From the NCBI GenBank assembly GCA_024734555.1, contig JANPWX010000108.1, forward strand, positions 413,756 through 477,755: a DNA stretch of 64,000 bases, read 5' to 3'. The stretch comes from Trochalopteron elliotii. Taxonomy: Eukaryota > Chordata > Aves > Passeriformes > Leiothrichidae. Shown here piece after piece: positions 36,036 to 49,805 of this stretch. A model generated the notes under the pieces. It saw only the letters and a program-made list of their open reading frames with translations. It did not search any database and was not told where the DNA came from. The stretch's first letter is position 1, and every line of letters begins with the position of its first letter. Made by a program: the position numbers and the translations under genes.

Positions 36036-38069
36036 GATTAGAATGATTTGAAAATTTTCCCCACTGACTGAATATAGTTCTGGAAAACAAATTATTGCTT
36101 CGAAAAAAAGCTTAGCTCCAGATACTCTCTCCATATGCAATAGAAAAGCAGTTCTTCTGCCCTAGAGTTTAACGTGACCCTGATTTAGAGGAGTTTATGT
36201 TTCAGTCCGAAAGTTAATTTGGAGCATCTGTTCTCACTAAATGCAGGTGATTTTTCTATGAGGAGGTTTAACTTTAGCCACAGTAATACACAACCCTTGG
36301 CATTACAGAAGCAATTGAAGTCTGCAAAATATAGTTTTAGACATGCTGAAAAGCTTTTTTAAAAAACTGTCCTCTTCTAAAAGAAATTAAACAGCATCTA
36401 AATATAGATCTATTTACCTTAGACCGCATTTTGGAGTGCTATGTGGTCAAGAAACATTCTAATAAGACAAGGATTACTGTATCTGATTATATGGCAATAG
36501 GATGTCCCTTCTTTGTTATCTTTAGGAACTTTCTGGACAGGAAGTATGGCTCCCCTGTTTCAGAGGCGTGCAATCAAGGAATGAGCATATTGCCCACAGC
36601 AATGTCACGTTTCCTGATGATTTTCCTTTAATAAATGTGCTTTTCAAAAGATTTTAACCCAAATTTCTGAGGCTGTCCCGGGAATGTGGCATCTGAGGCA
36701 CGAGCTGATGACTCCACAGAAAATCAACATATTTGGGAATCTGCACTTGAGATGTTCTTGAAAACTGGAAAAAACACTCTCAACACAGTGATGACGTATC
36801 TGCTTACAGAGATGCTTGTTTTCCTGTGAACATTTGCCAGAGTGAAAACCTTTTAAGGATTGACTGTACTAATACTTCAGTCTGTTGATAGTGCCCATCA
36901 TCAACATTAGATGTAAGAGTAATATAGGTAGTGGTGAATGTAGTCATGTTGCACTCACCAGACTGAAACACTGGGTGGGGTAGCCAAGGCCACTGTTGCC
37001 GTAAATCCAACACAACTTATTACTGAAGGGGCAGCAGGAGCTCTGAATCTCTTTTCAAACACCCTCCCCCAAAGAAAATGGTTCCTGTTAAAGGCCTATT
37101 CATCTACAAAAGTACTCCAGTTCATTAATTTTCAATCCAGCTATTGTTATGACACTAGCTGAAGTCCAGACATAGAAATTTATTTTATTTTTCCCCGTTT
37201 TCTGAGTAAAGCTAGATGTATTCTAAGCATGCTTTGAGCAGGAGCAGAGGGGTAAGATATGCTGCAGCCTGCTCCACTCACTTTCTTAATTGACATAACT
37301 TCAGGGGAATATACCAAGCTTGCACGATGTTGTATATAAAATACAGGATGTTTCTAACAAGAAAAACAGGGATAAACTGGGATCCTAGTTGCATTCTGAC
37401 ACCTTTTAAATGCAAAGGGGACAAATACTCGTGACCCAAGTGCCATGTTTCAAAACTCTCTGTAAAGGTATAATCCTCAGTGAGGAGGATGTAGGGTGTG
37501 GGAGTTTTTGATTAGTGGGAGATAAAGAGCCAAATATTCAAATTACCCAAAGTCTGTGTATCAGCTCAGCTCTGTTGCTGCTCTCTGTCACCATTTCAGC
37601 AGAGGAACAGCCCAAGGGACCTGTAAGCAAGCTACTTGTGAGCTGCTTAAAAACTCAGCAGTTGATGGCTTCTGCTGTAGAGAGTCTGACATATCCTCTG
37701 ATGGAGAATGACATGATCTGAAAAAAAAATTCCCTGAGGGCTTGTTTGTATCTCCATGTCCTTAAATGCTCCTAAAAATCTGCTGTTTGACTAGATATTT
37801 TCCTGGGGGTTTCAGTAAAACAACTCTTTCTTTAAGTAAGCATATTTAGGTGGCATAGCTGCTATATTAATGAATTTCTGAAAAACGTGAAGCTTTGCTG
37901 TTACAAGTTTGATGGGGCATAAATTCATATTAGTTATTACTATCTAACAGAAAATCTCCTTGAATTTTATTAGCAGTTACACTGTAGTGGTAGATGAGCT
38001 GCTGAGCAAGAAGAAAGTGCTTTTTACATCGTTGGATAGATGGCTGTGCTAAAATTTAAAGATAATTCC

Positions 38070-38573
38070 TGTTGCAGCAGCCCTCTTGTTAGAGGGTAGA
38101 AATGAGCCAAGACACAGACTTGTTTATCACAGCATGAAAAGGATCCTGGTTTATTTCTCTTTACAGCTCAGCCATCCTGACTCCAACTACTCACTGACTC
38201 TGGCTGCAGAAATCTCCTACTGTAGGTTTCCCTTGCAGCCTCTGACTGCTGGTTATTGCCTGCTAAACTATGACTGCATGTATTAGTTTGCAGACTCTGA
38301 CTGCAGGCTTTTACCTAGCTAGACTATGACTGCAGACCCAGACCAACCTCACAGGAATGATTCTCTCTCCTCAGGATTCTTCATGAGCCTCTCATTTTTT
38401 TCATCCTCAGGGTTCCTCCTCCTTCATGACCCTCCCCTCACCAGCTAACCCACTCCCTTTTATCACAGTTATCTTTATTGGGTATAGCCGTGACTCACCC
38501 AGGGGCAAGGCTGAATTGGTTAATTAACACAGCTGTTACTTATCAGGGATGAGGTCACCTGTGTTCCCTTCCA
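38070..38573 (-). mobile_element. Solo ERV LTR, family B copy 2
   Basis: A 504-bp element with TG...CA ends (plus strand begins TGTTGCAGCAGCC and ends GTTCCCTTCCA) and a perfect 6-bp target-site duplication. On the minus strand it has a promoter-like block shared with the LTR at 1896 (AGCTGTGTTAATT, CAGCCTTGCCC, TGATAAAAG) and, further on, an AATAAA signal at 38155-38150. Between them lie degenerate tandem copies of a unit around CTGACTGCAGG (plus-strand view, about 38190-38335), probably the cause of the length difference from copy 1. No gag, pol or env is attached. Open frames across it are spurious. Confidence 0.87.
38457..38463 (-). promoter_or_regulatory. Putative TATA box of LTR family B (copy 2)
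   Basis: ATAAAAG on the minus strand, in the block conserved with 2005-2011. It is about 0.3 kb upstream of the AATAAA signal, a plausible R-region arrangement. Activity is unknown. Confidence 0.45.
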
Positions 38574-38579
38574 ATTCCA

Positions 38580-41500
38580 ACTCTTTAATAAAATCAATAG
38601 GAAAAAAATAGCCTGAAAATATGCTTAATCTTATGTATGAAAAAAATCTATGTGTATAAGTGCTGAATATTATATTCTACAAAGGCAACTACACAGTCCT
38701 TTTGCCAATATTTTTTTTTCCTTAGTATTACGCATACTGTTTAATGACATAAGCTCTCAGAGAGATTTAATGTGGCATCAGCCGCCAACAGGCCCTGGAG
38801 CAACAAGACAGACAGGGGCCATCTCTGACAGCTGTAATTTATGCTGCTGTCAGTCCGCTTCTTTAATGTAAAGCATTAGTAAATCTATTTTTTTTTTGTA
38901 TGGCCTTTTCAATCATGACAGCTCTTCCACCTGTTTTTAGGTTCTGGAAAATCCCTGAATCTTGATAAATCCCACGCACTCCTGTCTTTCTTCATTAGAT
39001 ATTTTTGCTAGTCTCTTTAAGAAGTCAAAATGTTTTAAAGACAGTAGTTTAAGAAAAGTGAATGCTTTGCCTGCAAGACTTCTCAACTTCTTTCTTGCAT
39101 AGATTTTAAACACATTTGGATTTTTTTTTTTTTTGTGATTTGAGAATCTAAGCCACTCATCAAAAGGTTTCTGGGTAACATGCCCTTTAAGATACTAGGA
39201 GCTCAATAGTAAAGACTTTGAATAGCACAAAATCTACCACATGCTTTGGTAAATGGTCCAAGTAATGAATTAGTTCCTCAGTTAAAATATTACACTCATT
39301 GCAACTGCATTTTTCTATTATTATCTTGACCGTAGTTGATTTCTATTGAGTGTATTGTGAGATTTTATGCACTTTTTTTTTTTCTAATTGTTCATGGTTG
39401 ATTTTTAATTTGCAGTGGATGTAAAAACCTGGGATTAACACTTTTGCTTCTTACATCATCTATCTAGAAACTAAAATGGGATAACTTAACTAGGTCTTTA
39501 CACCTCTAGATGAGTCAGCTATCAGAGAAAATACATTTTTTATAGAGATCAGGAGTTGAAAATATGGCAGAGGAGAAATATAAAACAAACATGAAAATAA
39601 TAAGGTATAAAAGAAAGTATAACGGCAAATAAAAACCCACAGATGTTTCTATAGGAACACTTGATGACTGGTTAATGGAAGAATATAGCCAGCAAGAACA
39701 AAAAGGTCTCAAATAAAGAAGAAGATGAAATGAAGCAACAAAGAAAGAAAAAAAAATCATTAAGAAAGGTCTAAATGAAGATCAATTGCTGTTAAAAAAA
39801 AAAGACATGCCTGGATTTGTATTCTATTTTGTACACTTTACAATTTACATTGTACATGCTAAAGGAAAAAGGATTGTCGTTTTGGATGTTTCTTACTGAG
39901 AGGATAAATATGGTATATAGGTCTCATACAAATTAGTCTCAGTGACATTTTCTTTCCTACTTTTAATACCAATTAGTTTGAGTTTGCTGTTATTTCCTGT
40001 GCTTCTCACACAGTTACCTGTTGCCATATATATCATAGATATCATGGGAAGTATACAGAATCATGATCTTCTATAAAGTAGGTATGAAAATGCTTGAATC
40101 AAAAGTATTTAGGAAGCCTGCAGTCTTTTTTAATGTAGATAGACTAATTTAGTAGGAAACTAAAGAAGCCAGCTTTAAGCAGGACTTTTATTCCTACATA
40201 ATTCACTGAGATGTAAGTGCATACAGGTAACTGAAGCATGTTAGTCTGGGCCAGGTTGTTTCCTCTAAAGTTTTCTATTTTTTACCAGGACACTCTCATC
40301 ACTTTAAATAAGGTCCTTCCTCCACAAGCAGCTTCTAGCTCTACCCAGACCCTAACATGATACCAAATTAATCCTAGGATTAGGAGATGATACTAAACTA
40401 GAAATACATGACACCTCTTTACAGGTCGGAGCAAAACTGACACAAGGCTTTGACATGGATTTGGTCCTTCATTTGGTGAAGCTGAGACATATGAATGGAA
40501 AATGATCTGCTCTAGCTTGTGGCAGTATTTGACATTCACAGTGAGCATCTGAACGACATAAAATCATCAGAACAAAAATGGTTTAGACTCAAGAAGCTGA
40601 ACAGAATGTTCAGAGCAAACTTGCCTGCCTTCTCTTTCCCACCACTCCCCCGCCCTATTCCTGCAAATATTGCTTCAATCGCCTGGTTTCAATCCAAAAC
40701 AGAGAATCGTAAATTTGTTAAATAATTGGGTTTGATGCCAGTTAAATTAAAATAAGAACTACTCAGCTTTAGTGATGCTTCCTGTTTTTTGCTGTGTTTT
40801 TCCATGGCAATATTTTTGCATCCTAGGCTTCAGACTGTTGTGTTCTGAGCTCCAGGACTGCATCTGCCTAGGAAGTTGTACTTAAGAGGTTAATTCTATT
40901 GTGCTTGTAATCATGGGCCAAATCACTGTTAACCAACAGAAATAATCTGGAATTGGTCAGAAATTATTTGTCCAGTTATACTTACTGGTTTATATTGGCA
41001 CATTTCTTTAGATTGCTTTTAATTTGCTGAAGAATAATAGTAGGAAGTAGGCAAATCTTGCAAAGTTTCCTTGATGTATTCAACTTTGAGAAACTGCAAG
41101 TGGGGCTCTCTTGGTAGTTCATGGGGAACAACAGCAATATGTTTTGTAAAAGTTTAAATGAAGGTGGTATCTGCATTGCATTTTTGGCTGACTTCAGTGC
41201 TGCTAATATTATATTAAGTTTTGGTAAGCATAAAGGGGTATTCAGCTGCTCTGAGTTTAGCAAAAAATCATAACACAACTAAATAAGTTTGCAGGGTCCT
41301 AGGCAGTCTAACATATCTTCTGCAGAAGCACTTCAGTTTTATTACTTTTCACAAATAGGACAACCAAATTAAAGCTAATTCAAATACCCTGCACATGTGA
41401 TTGCATTTCCTAATTACACTGTGCACAAGTGTAAGTGATAGTTTAGTTTCATCCTGCCTGGCTTGTTTGTTGGAGTACTTGGAATTCAAGAGCTGGTGGC

Positions 41501-44500
41501 TTTAAATAGTAGCACAATAGTGATGCAGCATGCTAGATTGTAGCAGGGAAAAACCTAGCATTTTGCTGATTTAATGGCTAGCTCCAGTGTAATCTGAACA
41601 CAGGATAACCCCAGGCAGCACATTATTTCTAGCAGATAGTTCTGTGGCTGCCTTGGCATCCACAACTATTTGCTCTTTATGTTTGGTGGCAGTCAGGAAC
41701 CACTGCAGCTAGTGTAAGAGGCAAGTTCTCCATTTCCACTCAATAGCATGAGGGTCTACAGTGTGAATGAGCCAATTTATCAACTCTTTGCACCAAAGGA
41801 AACAGTCATCTTTTGGGCACTTACAGGCACAGTTTTCTTTCCTTTTTTCAGCCACCTACACATGGTGCCCATTCCTGTTTTAATGTCAGGCTGAGCAAGT
41901 TGAACTACGTCATTTTCTGGTCAGATGAGAGCTAAAGTCAGGAGAGAATACAGGGACAGCCGATTTTACTGGAAGTCAGCCATTAGATTGGTTCAGCTTT
42001 ATCACAAACTCTCACCCTCAGAGATGCAAATATAAAGCTCTAAGTCTCAGTTTGGGCTGCCAGTGAAGGACTTTGTGCAGAGGCAGCTGACAAGCTGGCC
42101 CACATCATCTCTGCTGACTCTGCTGTTGACCCCTGTCAGAAGGGCAGAGTTGCCATCTGGGGGCTGTCGCAAGATTTGTCATCGTTTGCCAGTCAGTGTC
42201 CTCGCTCTGTGATCCCTCCTGCTGAGTTAGGGACTCACTATGCTGCATTCATTTGGCCTTTTTGTTGCACTGAAGCAAAAGTATTTGGCAGAAATCTACA
42301 GGATCCCAAAGTTCTTTCTGTATAAGGGAAAGTTTAACAGAGTGGCTGTTGGTATTATCAATTTGTTTACTTTTTGGAAAGCAAGCCTGAGGCATTACTT
42401 GTTTTTTATTCTCATAAAAAATAGACTTATAGAGAAGAAGGAAAATTATTATTCCCTATTCTTTTTCTTTTTTTTTTTTAACTCAACCTCTGTGTAAAAT
42501 GGAGCTAGAGATCTAGTTCTAGTTCACTGACCTGTTATTTTACAACTAAAATTCATTCTGCAGTTCCTACAACACTGGCAAGTTTCAAGGGCGAAATAGT
42601 ATGAAACTTGAAGTCTTAACGACTCTGTGAAGGTTTGATCTCAGAGTAACTTGACTACATTAACTCCTATTAATGGCTGCTGTGAAAGCTAACCTTCAGT
42701 GGGTTGGAACTTGTTTTACTAAAATTAGATTGAAAACCTAGCTATGCTTCATGCATTTTTATATGGATGGTTTTATATGTTCTGGTTGGCATTAGTATAA
42801 ACATGCGCTTAGATAAACATATGTAAACATGGCCCACCCAAATTCCTCCTCGTAAATCTCCTGTAGCAATGATGAGAAATGGTGAGAAAATGCATATCTA
42901 CAAACTGCTAAATTTCAGTCGTTTTGTACATTACAAATAATGACTATGCACAGCCCTTTCCATAATGACAGAAAATGCACAGCATTATTTTCATTCTCTC
43001 TTCTACTATCTGGGGCAGAAGATGAGTGAAGGTTGAAAATCCATGAGTATTTTTTCAGCATAGTGTGCCACAGTCATTTTGGCTCATTGTATATAAGTAA
43101 CTTAGAGAGATGAAAGTGCCAGGAGGTTTTTGCAAAGAGACTATCTGTATCTCATATTATTTTCTGTCTCAGGAGGACTCCCCTGCTAGTGAACTCAATA
43201 GTTCTATGGTTTCTCCACTGGGAGAAAAAAAATGTATCAAGTCCAAATAAGTTAATTGGCTGTGATGATTTGAATAATTGCATTTACACAATTTACAGAC
43301 TTTGTTTCATGAGGTAAAAGTATTACAAAATTCATCTGCTTTTCTTTTTTTTTTTTTTTTCATTCTTCCATATTAAAGTCAATGAAGTATTGCTGGCAAG
43401 GACTATTCTGTGTCCCTCCAGACCACAGACAGTAGTTAAAAGCAAGTTGGGATGATGGGCTAGCAGAAGCCCAGGAGAGCCAGTGTTCTCTTCTTTGCCT
43501 GTGGGAAAGAGTTTATTTTGAAACAATGGAAAGTTATTCGAAGCAGAACAGAGAAGTCTGTGATCCACTGGGTGTTGTATGCCAGTGGAAACCTCATCAA
43601 GAAAGGGTAGGTAGGGAGAGAAAACAAATGAGAATCTTTAAGAGACAAACACTGTTCAGAACACAGGGAGCTTAGGCCAGGGTCAGAAAAAGCCTGACCT
43701 AACTAGAGAGCTGAAGTCAGAAAAAAATTAAATGTAAGGTTGTGTTCATAACAGATGACACCAACAAGACAGGCAGTGGCTCTAATGACAACTGCATCAT
43801 CTTTTGTTCTTAGTTTCTCTTGGCACAAAGGCAGCAATACAGAAGTAAAGATTATTTAATTGTTTCAACTTTAAAAAAATCTTATCTAATAAAATTATAG
43901 CTATATAATGATGCAGATACTTTCCTTAGTTTAGTAAGTACTAATGCAGAAGCATTGACGATTCATTATTTCACTACTGTTTGAAGTATAATTTACCAAT
44001 TTATGCTAACCTAATGTTAACAGTAAAAATAATCCCAGTGAAGAAAATTACATCCATATGAAGCCCACATGCATCTGTTTTCAAGATTTTCTTTCTGTTA
44101 CCCTATACTAAGAATTTAATTTCATTTCTTTGGGTTTTTTTTTTCCTTAGTGTTTGTGGAAAACAGTGTTGGGAATATCAGAACTGAACTAAGAATGAAT
44201 TTAAATAAGAAAACTAATCTCACAAAATTGTTATGTTTTCCCCTTCCTTTCTAACCAAAATCTCTTATTCTTCAATTTATGCCAAAAATAACACCATTTT
44301 TATCCTCTGCAGCTATTTGTTACCTTATATGGATTCATATATAATCTCTGGTGGATTAAATAGTCACTCTTGTTTTACCTGCAGAAAAATTAAGGAGAAA
44401 TATAATCTTTTATACTTTTAAAAAACCTCTGACTCTGAAAAGGCACTCAGGAGTGCAACATAAAAGGAAAATAATTAAATTCAAAAAGTATTTTGGAGAA

Positions 44501-47500
44501 AAGTTATGATAACTCCAGGTGCTAAAGGCACTGTGGCCACCAGTTCTGTGAAAGTACATAAGCTTTTCCTTGTAAAAAGACCTGAATACTCTTAATTCTC
44601 CTGATGTTGTTATCCAGCTGTACATCAGTGTATTTCTTAAGCTTCTACACGCTGTAGTGCTCAACATTTTAAAACCAATTTACAAAGCAAAAGAATAAAA
44701 AAATGCTCCATGTTGAGTATTTTAAACTTATACTTCAGTTGCAAACTTTCTAGAGAAATTATCATTCACCCTTTAACCTTGTCACTGGTGTGATTACCGT
44801 GAACAACAGCATCAACATTAGTATTCCAGAAAGATAGACCAATACCCTCCAGTGGTAGAAAAGGCCTTTTTTTTCCCTCCCATAACCCTAGTGCTGCAAG
44901 GCATGCCAGAGCAGGTGAAAGTGGTGGAAGGAATGAGGAAAAATTAAGAGTATAATAGAAATCAACAGTGATATAGTATTATTGTTTTTAAGATAGTAAG
45001 ATAATATTAACAAGATACATGTATTTAACTGTTATATAGTGGAAAAGATAAAAACTGCTAATGACTTTGTAAAGAACTTTGTAACTTTTTCCTGTGCCTC
45101 TGTTCCTGTTCAGCCCCAGCTGCTACGTGCTCATCTCTGCAAGCCTGACTAGTCAGAGAAATCACCTCTGACTGCAAAGGGACAATTTCATGTACTTTGA
45201 AAAGACAAGCTTGCAGGTGGACAGGCTGACCAAGACCTTTTCCCAAGACACATTCTTTTCAGTTCACTTTTGCACCAATTTGACATGACAACACATGGGG
45301 GATTAGTGAAAATACACATGGTCAAAATTTCAGCATCAGTTTCATGAAAAAAGGCATATAAGACAAGATTAAAATGTCCTTTTAAAGGTTGTGTCCATTT
45401 TTTACTTTGTTTGCTTTAAAAGTGTTAAAAAATTTGGGTCTATTTATATTACCTTGGATATTAATACCCTACAGAGGGTTTTTTATCTTTTCTTCTCAGA
45501 CTTACAATCTTGATTAAAAATTACTTAACCATCTCATTTTTGAGACTGAAGGATTCAATAGGATGCATGATTGAAAAAATAACCAGAAAGGTGGAAATGG
45601 TTTTAGAGGAAGCAAAATTATTTTTGTACTCAGGCTTTGAGCAATTATTGTTGCCCATGGAGAACTGGAAAAATATAAAGGTATGATGACCTTTTGACAT
45701 GCAAAGGTAGTTTTGTTTTAAAACTTTCCTGAATTAAAAGAAAGTAAAGAAAATCAGCTTTCTTCTTCTTGGTCTTAATAAGATACAACTCCATTTTGTT
45801 CATCAAAACTGCACAGCTCTGCTTTCTGTGCATGGTCTATTCTACTAGTTTCCAATTTCACTCTGTTCTCAGCTACTTGAAAGATGGCTACTGGAGCATG
45901 TTGACACCATCTGTGCTTTCAAAAAATAAACTCTTTGATAATAAAAGTAATTTTTATTTTGGAGACAATTGGTGTACTATTTTCCATTTCACTGATAACC
46001 TTCTCTTAGGACTCTTCTCACAGCCACCTCAAAAATACCTGGAAAAGAAGCTCCTCACTTCAGACTCATCATGGTCAAATGTCTTGTTTACCAGTTTTAG
46101 AACTGCCATTGATTTGATATACAGAATTGTTATACCTCTGGTTTATATTTTATTTTGTGCTTAGCAACTTTTTCCAAAGCTGAATGATTAGAACCTTGAG
46201 CCAAAGCACTGCACTACTTACTCTTTACAATGAAGAATTGTTGTAGCTCTACAGAATATATTAGTTCATGAATTACAGTACTATGAGCCCAGCAATATCA
46301 TAGAAGCAGTGAGCGTGAAAACATTTTTTGTGGATTGTATTGCAGGAGAGAGGCTTAAGAATACCTGCGTAACTGTATCTTATACATATATAGGCAGATT
46401 TAGTTATCTGTATCTGTGACGTAGGAAAGATTTAAGTACCTTAGTAAATATCTTTGCAGTACCTTGAAATATTTTGCCTTAAAATACTGACAGAATTAAG
46501 CAAACAGCTCTGGGGTTTTCTATGATCTAACAACAACTAGCAAAGATTTCAATTTAAATTTCATTCAATTTTCCCAGTATTAGCCAAATTTTCTGGAAAG
46601 ATCATTTGCAAACCATTTGATCTTATCAGCTAGTCCTCTGTTCTGTCACTCTGATTCATTTAAGAGTTTCTAGCAAAAGTTACATAATTGATAAACTGTA
46701 TTTCACAATATCATTGCTCAATAGATTAAATAATTGTGATATAAGTGTTTTAGTAGGAATCATCTTTCTTCCTGATCATCAAAGTGCTTATTATACATAG
46801 GCTTTTCTCTCTTCATAATCAATAGAACATTTTATTTTTTTCCTATGGAATCAGAAGACTAATTGAAATGAAAATCATAGTTGCAACCTCCTTTAATGGA
46901 GAGGCAGAATAATGAACAGAAAGTACGAAAGAACAAGCTTTTGGTAGAAATTTCTTTTTATTTGGCAGAAATATGCTAAAGTCCTTCTTCTTATGTTAAG
47001 AATTATATTTTTTTCATTGTCATAGCATTTGATTTCAGAATAGTGTCATATTCAGTTTGAAACGTGAGGATCAGCAGTTTGTATACAAATATACAGAAAT
47101 TATTCAGAAAGAAAATGCATTCTCAAATGATAGTGTTACTATAGTTACTGTTGTTCCCTATACTGAAGTGAAAATACGAAAAATTACCCAGACAGTGAGA
47201 AGAATTTCCCTCAGGTATGTATGACTAGCCCATAGATTGTTAGATAATTTTGAGTGGATGATGAAGCTTAATAGATTTTAAAATCATCAACTTTTTTTTT
47301 TACATTTGCTAATTCATTTGAGGTTTTCTTTTGTAATTTCTGATGGTCAACAGATTTTCCAGATTATGTTAGCTTTCACAAGACTTCATTTGCAACACTT
47401 CTCCAATATAAAACTCTCTTTCAGTACAGTTAGGATGAATAGAAAATAAAGGTACTCAGTCATTTTTTTCTAAACTCATAATTTTTCTATGCTCTAAACC

Positions 47501-49512
47501 ATGAATATAACCTCAAATTTGTCTCAGTGTTAAGAAATACTGTGGACAGTTATTTTTTAACTGTATTATCACTGCAACACTAAGTTCTGTTATCTACCAC
47601 AAATCTTTCTGCTTTAATATAAAAGTCCTACTCACACACGTGTAGTAAAGGTATGGTGTAAAGTGGTAGAAAAACTTAAAACCACAATGTAGATAAAATA
47701 TAAAAGCAGAATTTCAAGATAAACAAATTGCATTTTTGACATTCCTAAATGTCTTTCCTTTTTTTGGCCTCCATTGCTGAAGACATGAACAGAGCAATAT
47801 TCTGGTTTAATGCTTAGGTAATTAAATCAGCTTTGAATATCATAGTGATGTACATTAGTTCAGTAAGAAGAATGAAAGATTTTTGAGTCTATATAATCCA
47901 TGCAAATATTTTCTAGTATATGCTTTAAGAAAAGACCATATTTTTCTGAGACACAATTATTTTTTATTTGGGAGATTTGCAGAACATGAATATTTGAGTA
48001 TTACTTTTACCAAAATCCTAATTTCTCCAGATTTATTTCATTTTCATACTTTGAATATTTATTACCTATGTTGTAATGGTGGCATAAAACTCAGAGCTGA
48101 GTCTTATAGGAGGCAGAGAGTACAACCTTGATCTTAGGTGTTGCAATGTTGCGTCTAAGTTTCATGTCTATTTTCCAGTTGCTTCAATAATGTTATAGGG
48201 CTGCATGAAAATATCCTTTTCTTAGTTCAGAAAAGTTTATACATTTCTGCGGTGTTTTTCTTGATCTTTGGGCTACTGAGAGGTCTAATCCTGCACAGAT
48301 TCTAAAGTGGAAGTCCACAACCATACATATAGTTTTTGCTATGTTCTTAAGTCACAAATAAATGCTTTTCAGCTATAAAAATTGGCAGAATTATCTGATT
48401 AATTTAAAACTTTGAAGAGGTTATCAAGGTAGAGTTTCTTGGCAAGTTATCCTTTCAAAATTTCAAATCTCTAAATTTTTTTTAGTTTAATATTTATACA
48501 ATTTTCAGTCTCTAGGCTCATTGCAAGACAAAAAACTACTTTGATTTTCACATATTTCCTGAGTTGATGAACAGATGAAAGTATGTTAGATTACCAACTT
48601 TTCTTTGTAGGATCAAAAAGAATGAAAATTTCCTACTTTCAGTGACAATTTTAACATAACTTGAAACCTTTATTTAAAGGAATCCCATGAGGAAGAGCAA
48701 ATGCTTTTTAAGAGGCCTAAACCCATTATCCTTTTGTATTCAACCTTCAATTTCTTGCTCTGCAAACTATTTTCTAGGCAGCAAAGGTACCTGCTTGAAT
48801 GAGTACCATAACAACCTTCAGTTTATAACAATATTAATATTGTATTCTGTCATGTTTTATTTGCTAGTTTTGAAGACAGAGTGAGCACAATTCAGAAAAA
48901 GAGAAAGCAAAGTGTGCTCTTCCCTTTTTTATGCTCCCCCTAATCAATGCTACTTTTTGTGTCTGTGGAAGAGGGAAAACAAATAATATTTTTCACGTAG
49001 TCAATTTAATTTTCATTAATGGCAGATCAGTTGAACAGTTCTACTTCTCAGAAATTTTCTGTTGCTGCTATCAGTGATGCAAATCCTGCAGATAGTACTC
49101 TTATGACTCATTTTTATTTGGTCAATCACACATTAAATTCAAAGGACGTGTAATTGAGGAAAATTGACTATAAATAGGGTAAAATGTCAGGATTTGGTCA
49201 GTGTTAATGGACTTCATGTAATAACTAGTATATTGAGATTTAAGGACTTTTTTAGCCCTAGACACTTAGGCACAAATCTATCCAATCCAGCTTCAAATCC
49301 ATCCATATCTTAAGTGGGCTGAACCAATTTCTCTCTCAATTTCTTTCTCTTCATCTAGGGAATGTCCCTTAGATGTCTCATCTAAATACCTAGCTCAAAT
49401 GAATCCTAGGATTTTGAGAATCCAGTCATAAAATCCTTTTTATACTAATCCGGTTCTGACAATGACAGAATGGCCATGCAGGTCATATTATCCTTAAAGC
49501 AATGAGCAGTTT
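38580..49512. other. Long unannotated non-coding tract
   Basis: About 10.9 kb with no recognisable gene. It contains a patch with paired TGACAG/CTGTCA motifs at 38826-38852, a less AT-rich region at about 41440-42240, T runs at 42466-42479 and 43342-43360, and many chance open frames. The longest (45769-46164, plus, 131 codons) is hydrophobic and AT-rich with no family I know. Confidence 0.5.
43342..43360 (+). repeat. Poly-T run
   Basis: A T-rich homopolymer stretch interrupted once near its start. On the minus strand it would be a poly-A tail, but no retrotransposed body is recognisable next to it. Confidence 0.7.
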
Positions 49513-49805
49513 ATCATAGAGTCACAGACTTGTTTGGGTTGAAAGGGACCTTAAAGATCATCTAGTTCCAACCCCCAGACAGGGTGGTCAGGGACACCTT
49601 TCTTTAGACCAGGTTGCTCAAACCTCCATCCCATCTGGCCTTGAATACTTCCAGAGACAGCACATCCACAACTTTTCTGAGCAACATGTTCCTGTGTCTT
49701 ACCACCTTCACAGTAAAAAGTTTCTTCCTAATATCTAATTTAAACCTACTCTCTTTCAGTTTGAAACCATTGCCCCTTGTCCTGTCACTACATGCTCCTG
49801 TTGCA
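49513..49805 (-). mobile_element. CR1 LINE 3'-end fragment
   Basis: The plus strand shows the reverse complement of a CR1 3' end: ATCATAGAGTCACAGACTTG, then GGGTTGAAAGGGACCTTAAA, then CTTCTTTAGACCAGG-like and TTTCTTCCTAATATCTAATT segments, finishing in CCCCTTGTCCTGTCAC. It covers the 3' UTR and the last codons of ORF2 and is strongly 5' truncated. The 3' octamer tail is reduced to about one copy. Confidence 0.92.

Larger units (their letters stand above)
31888..38063. other. Unannotated AT-rich non-coding DNA
   Basis: No recognisable gene. It includes an imperfect repeat of an AAAGAAATA...CACACAGGT unit at 33789-33842, AT-only stretches at about 34296-34337, a purine-rich patch at 34829-34905, and an 11-bp-arm hairpin at 36004-36035. 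Short open frames have no recognisable family. Confidence 0.5.
38064..38579. repeat. 6-bp target-site duplication AATTCC around LTR B2
   Basis: AATTCC lies at 38064-38069 immediately before the LTR and at 38574-38579 immediately after it, a perfect match. The length agrees with the 6-bp duplication around the related LTR at 1896. Confidence 0.85.

Noticed and set aside
45769..46164. Plus-strand open frame of 131 codons with hydrophobic segments
   Set aside because: No recognisable family, an AT-rich codon pattern and no gene context; hydrophobic residues are expected from T-rich DNA.
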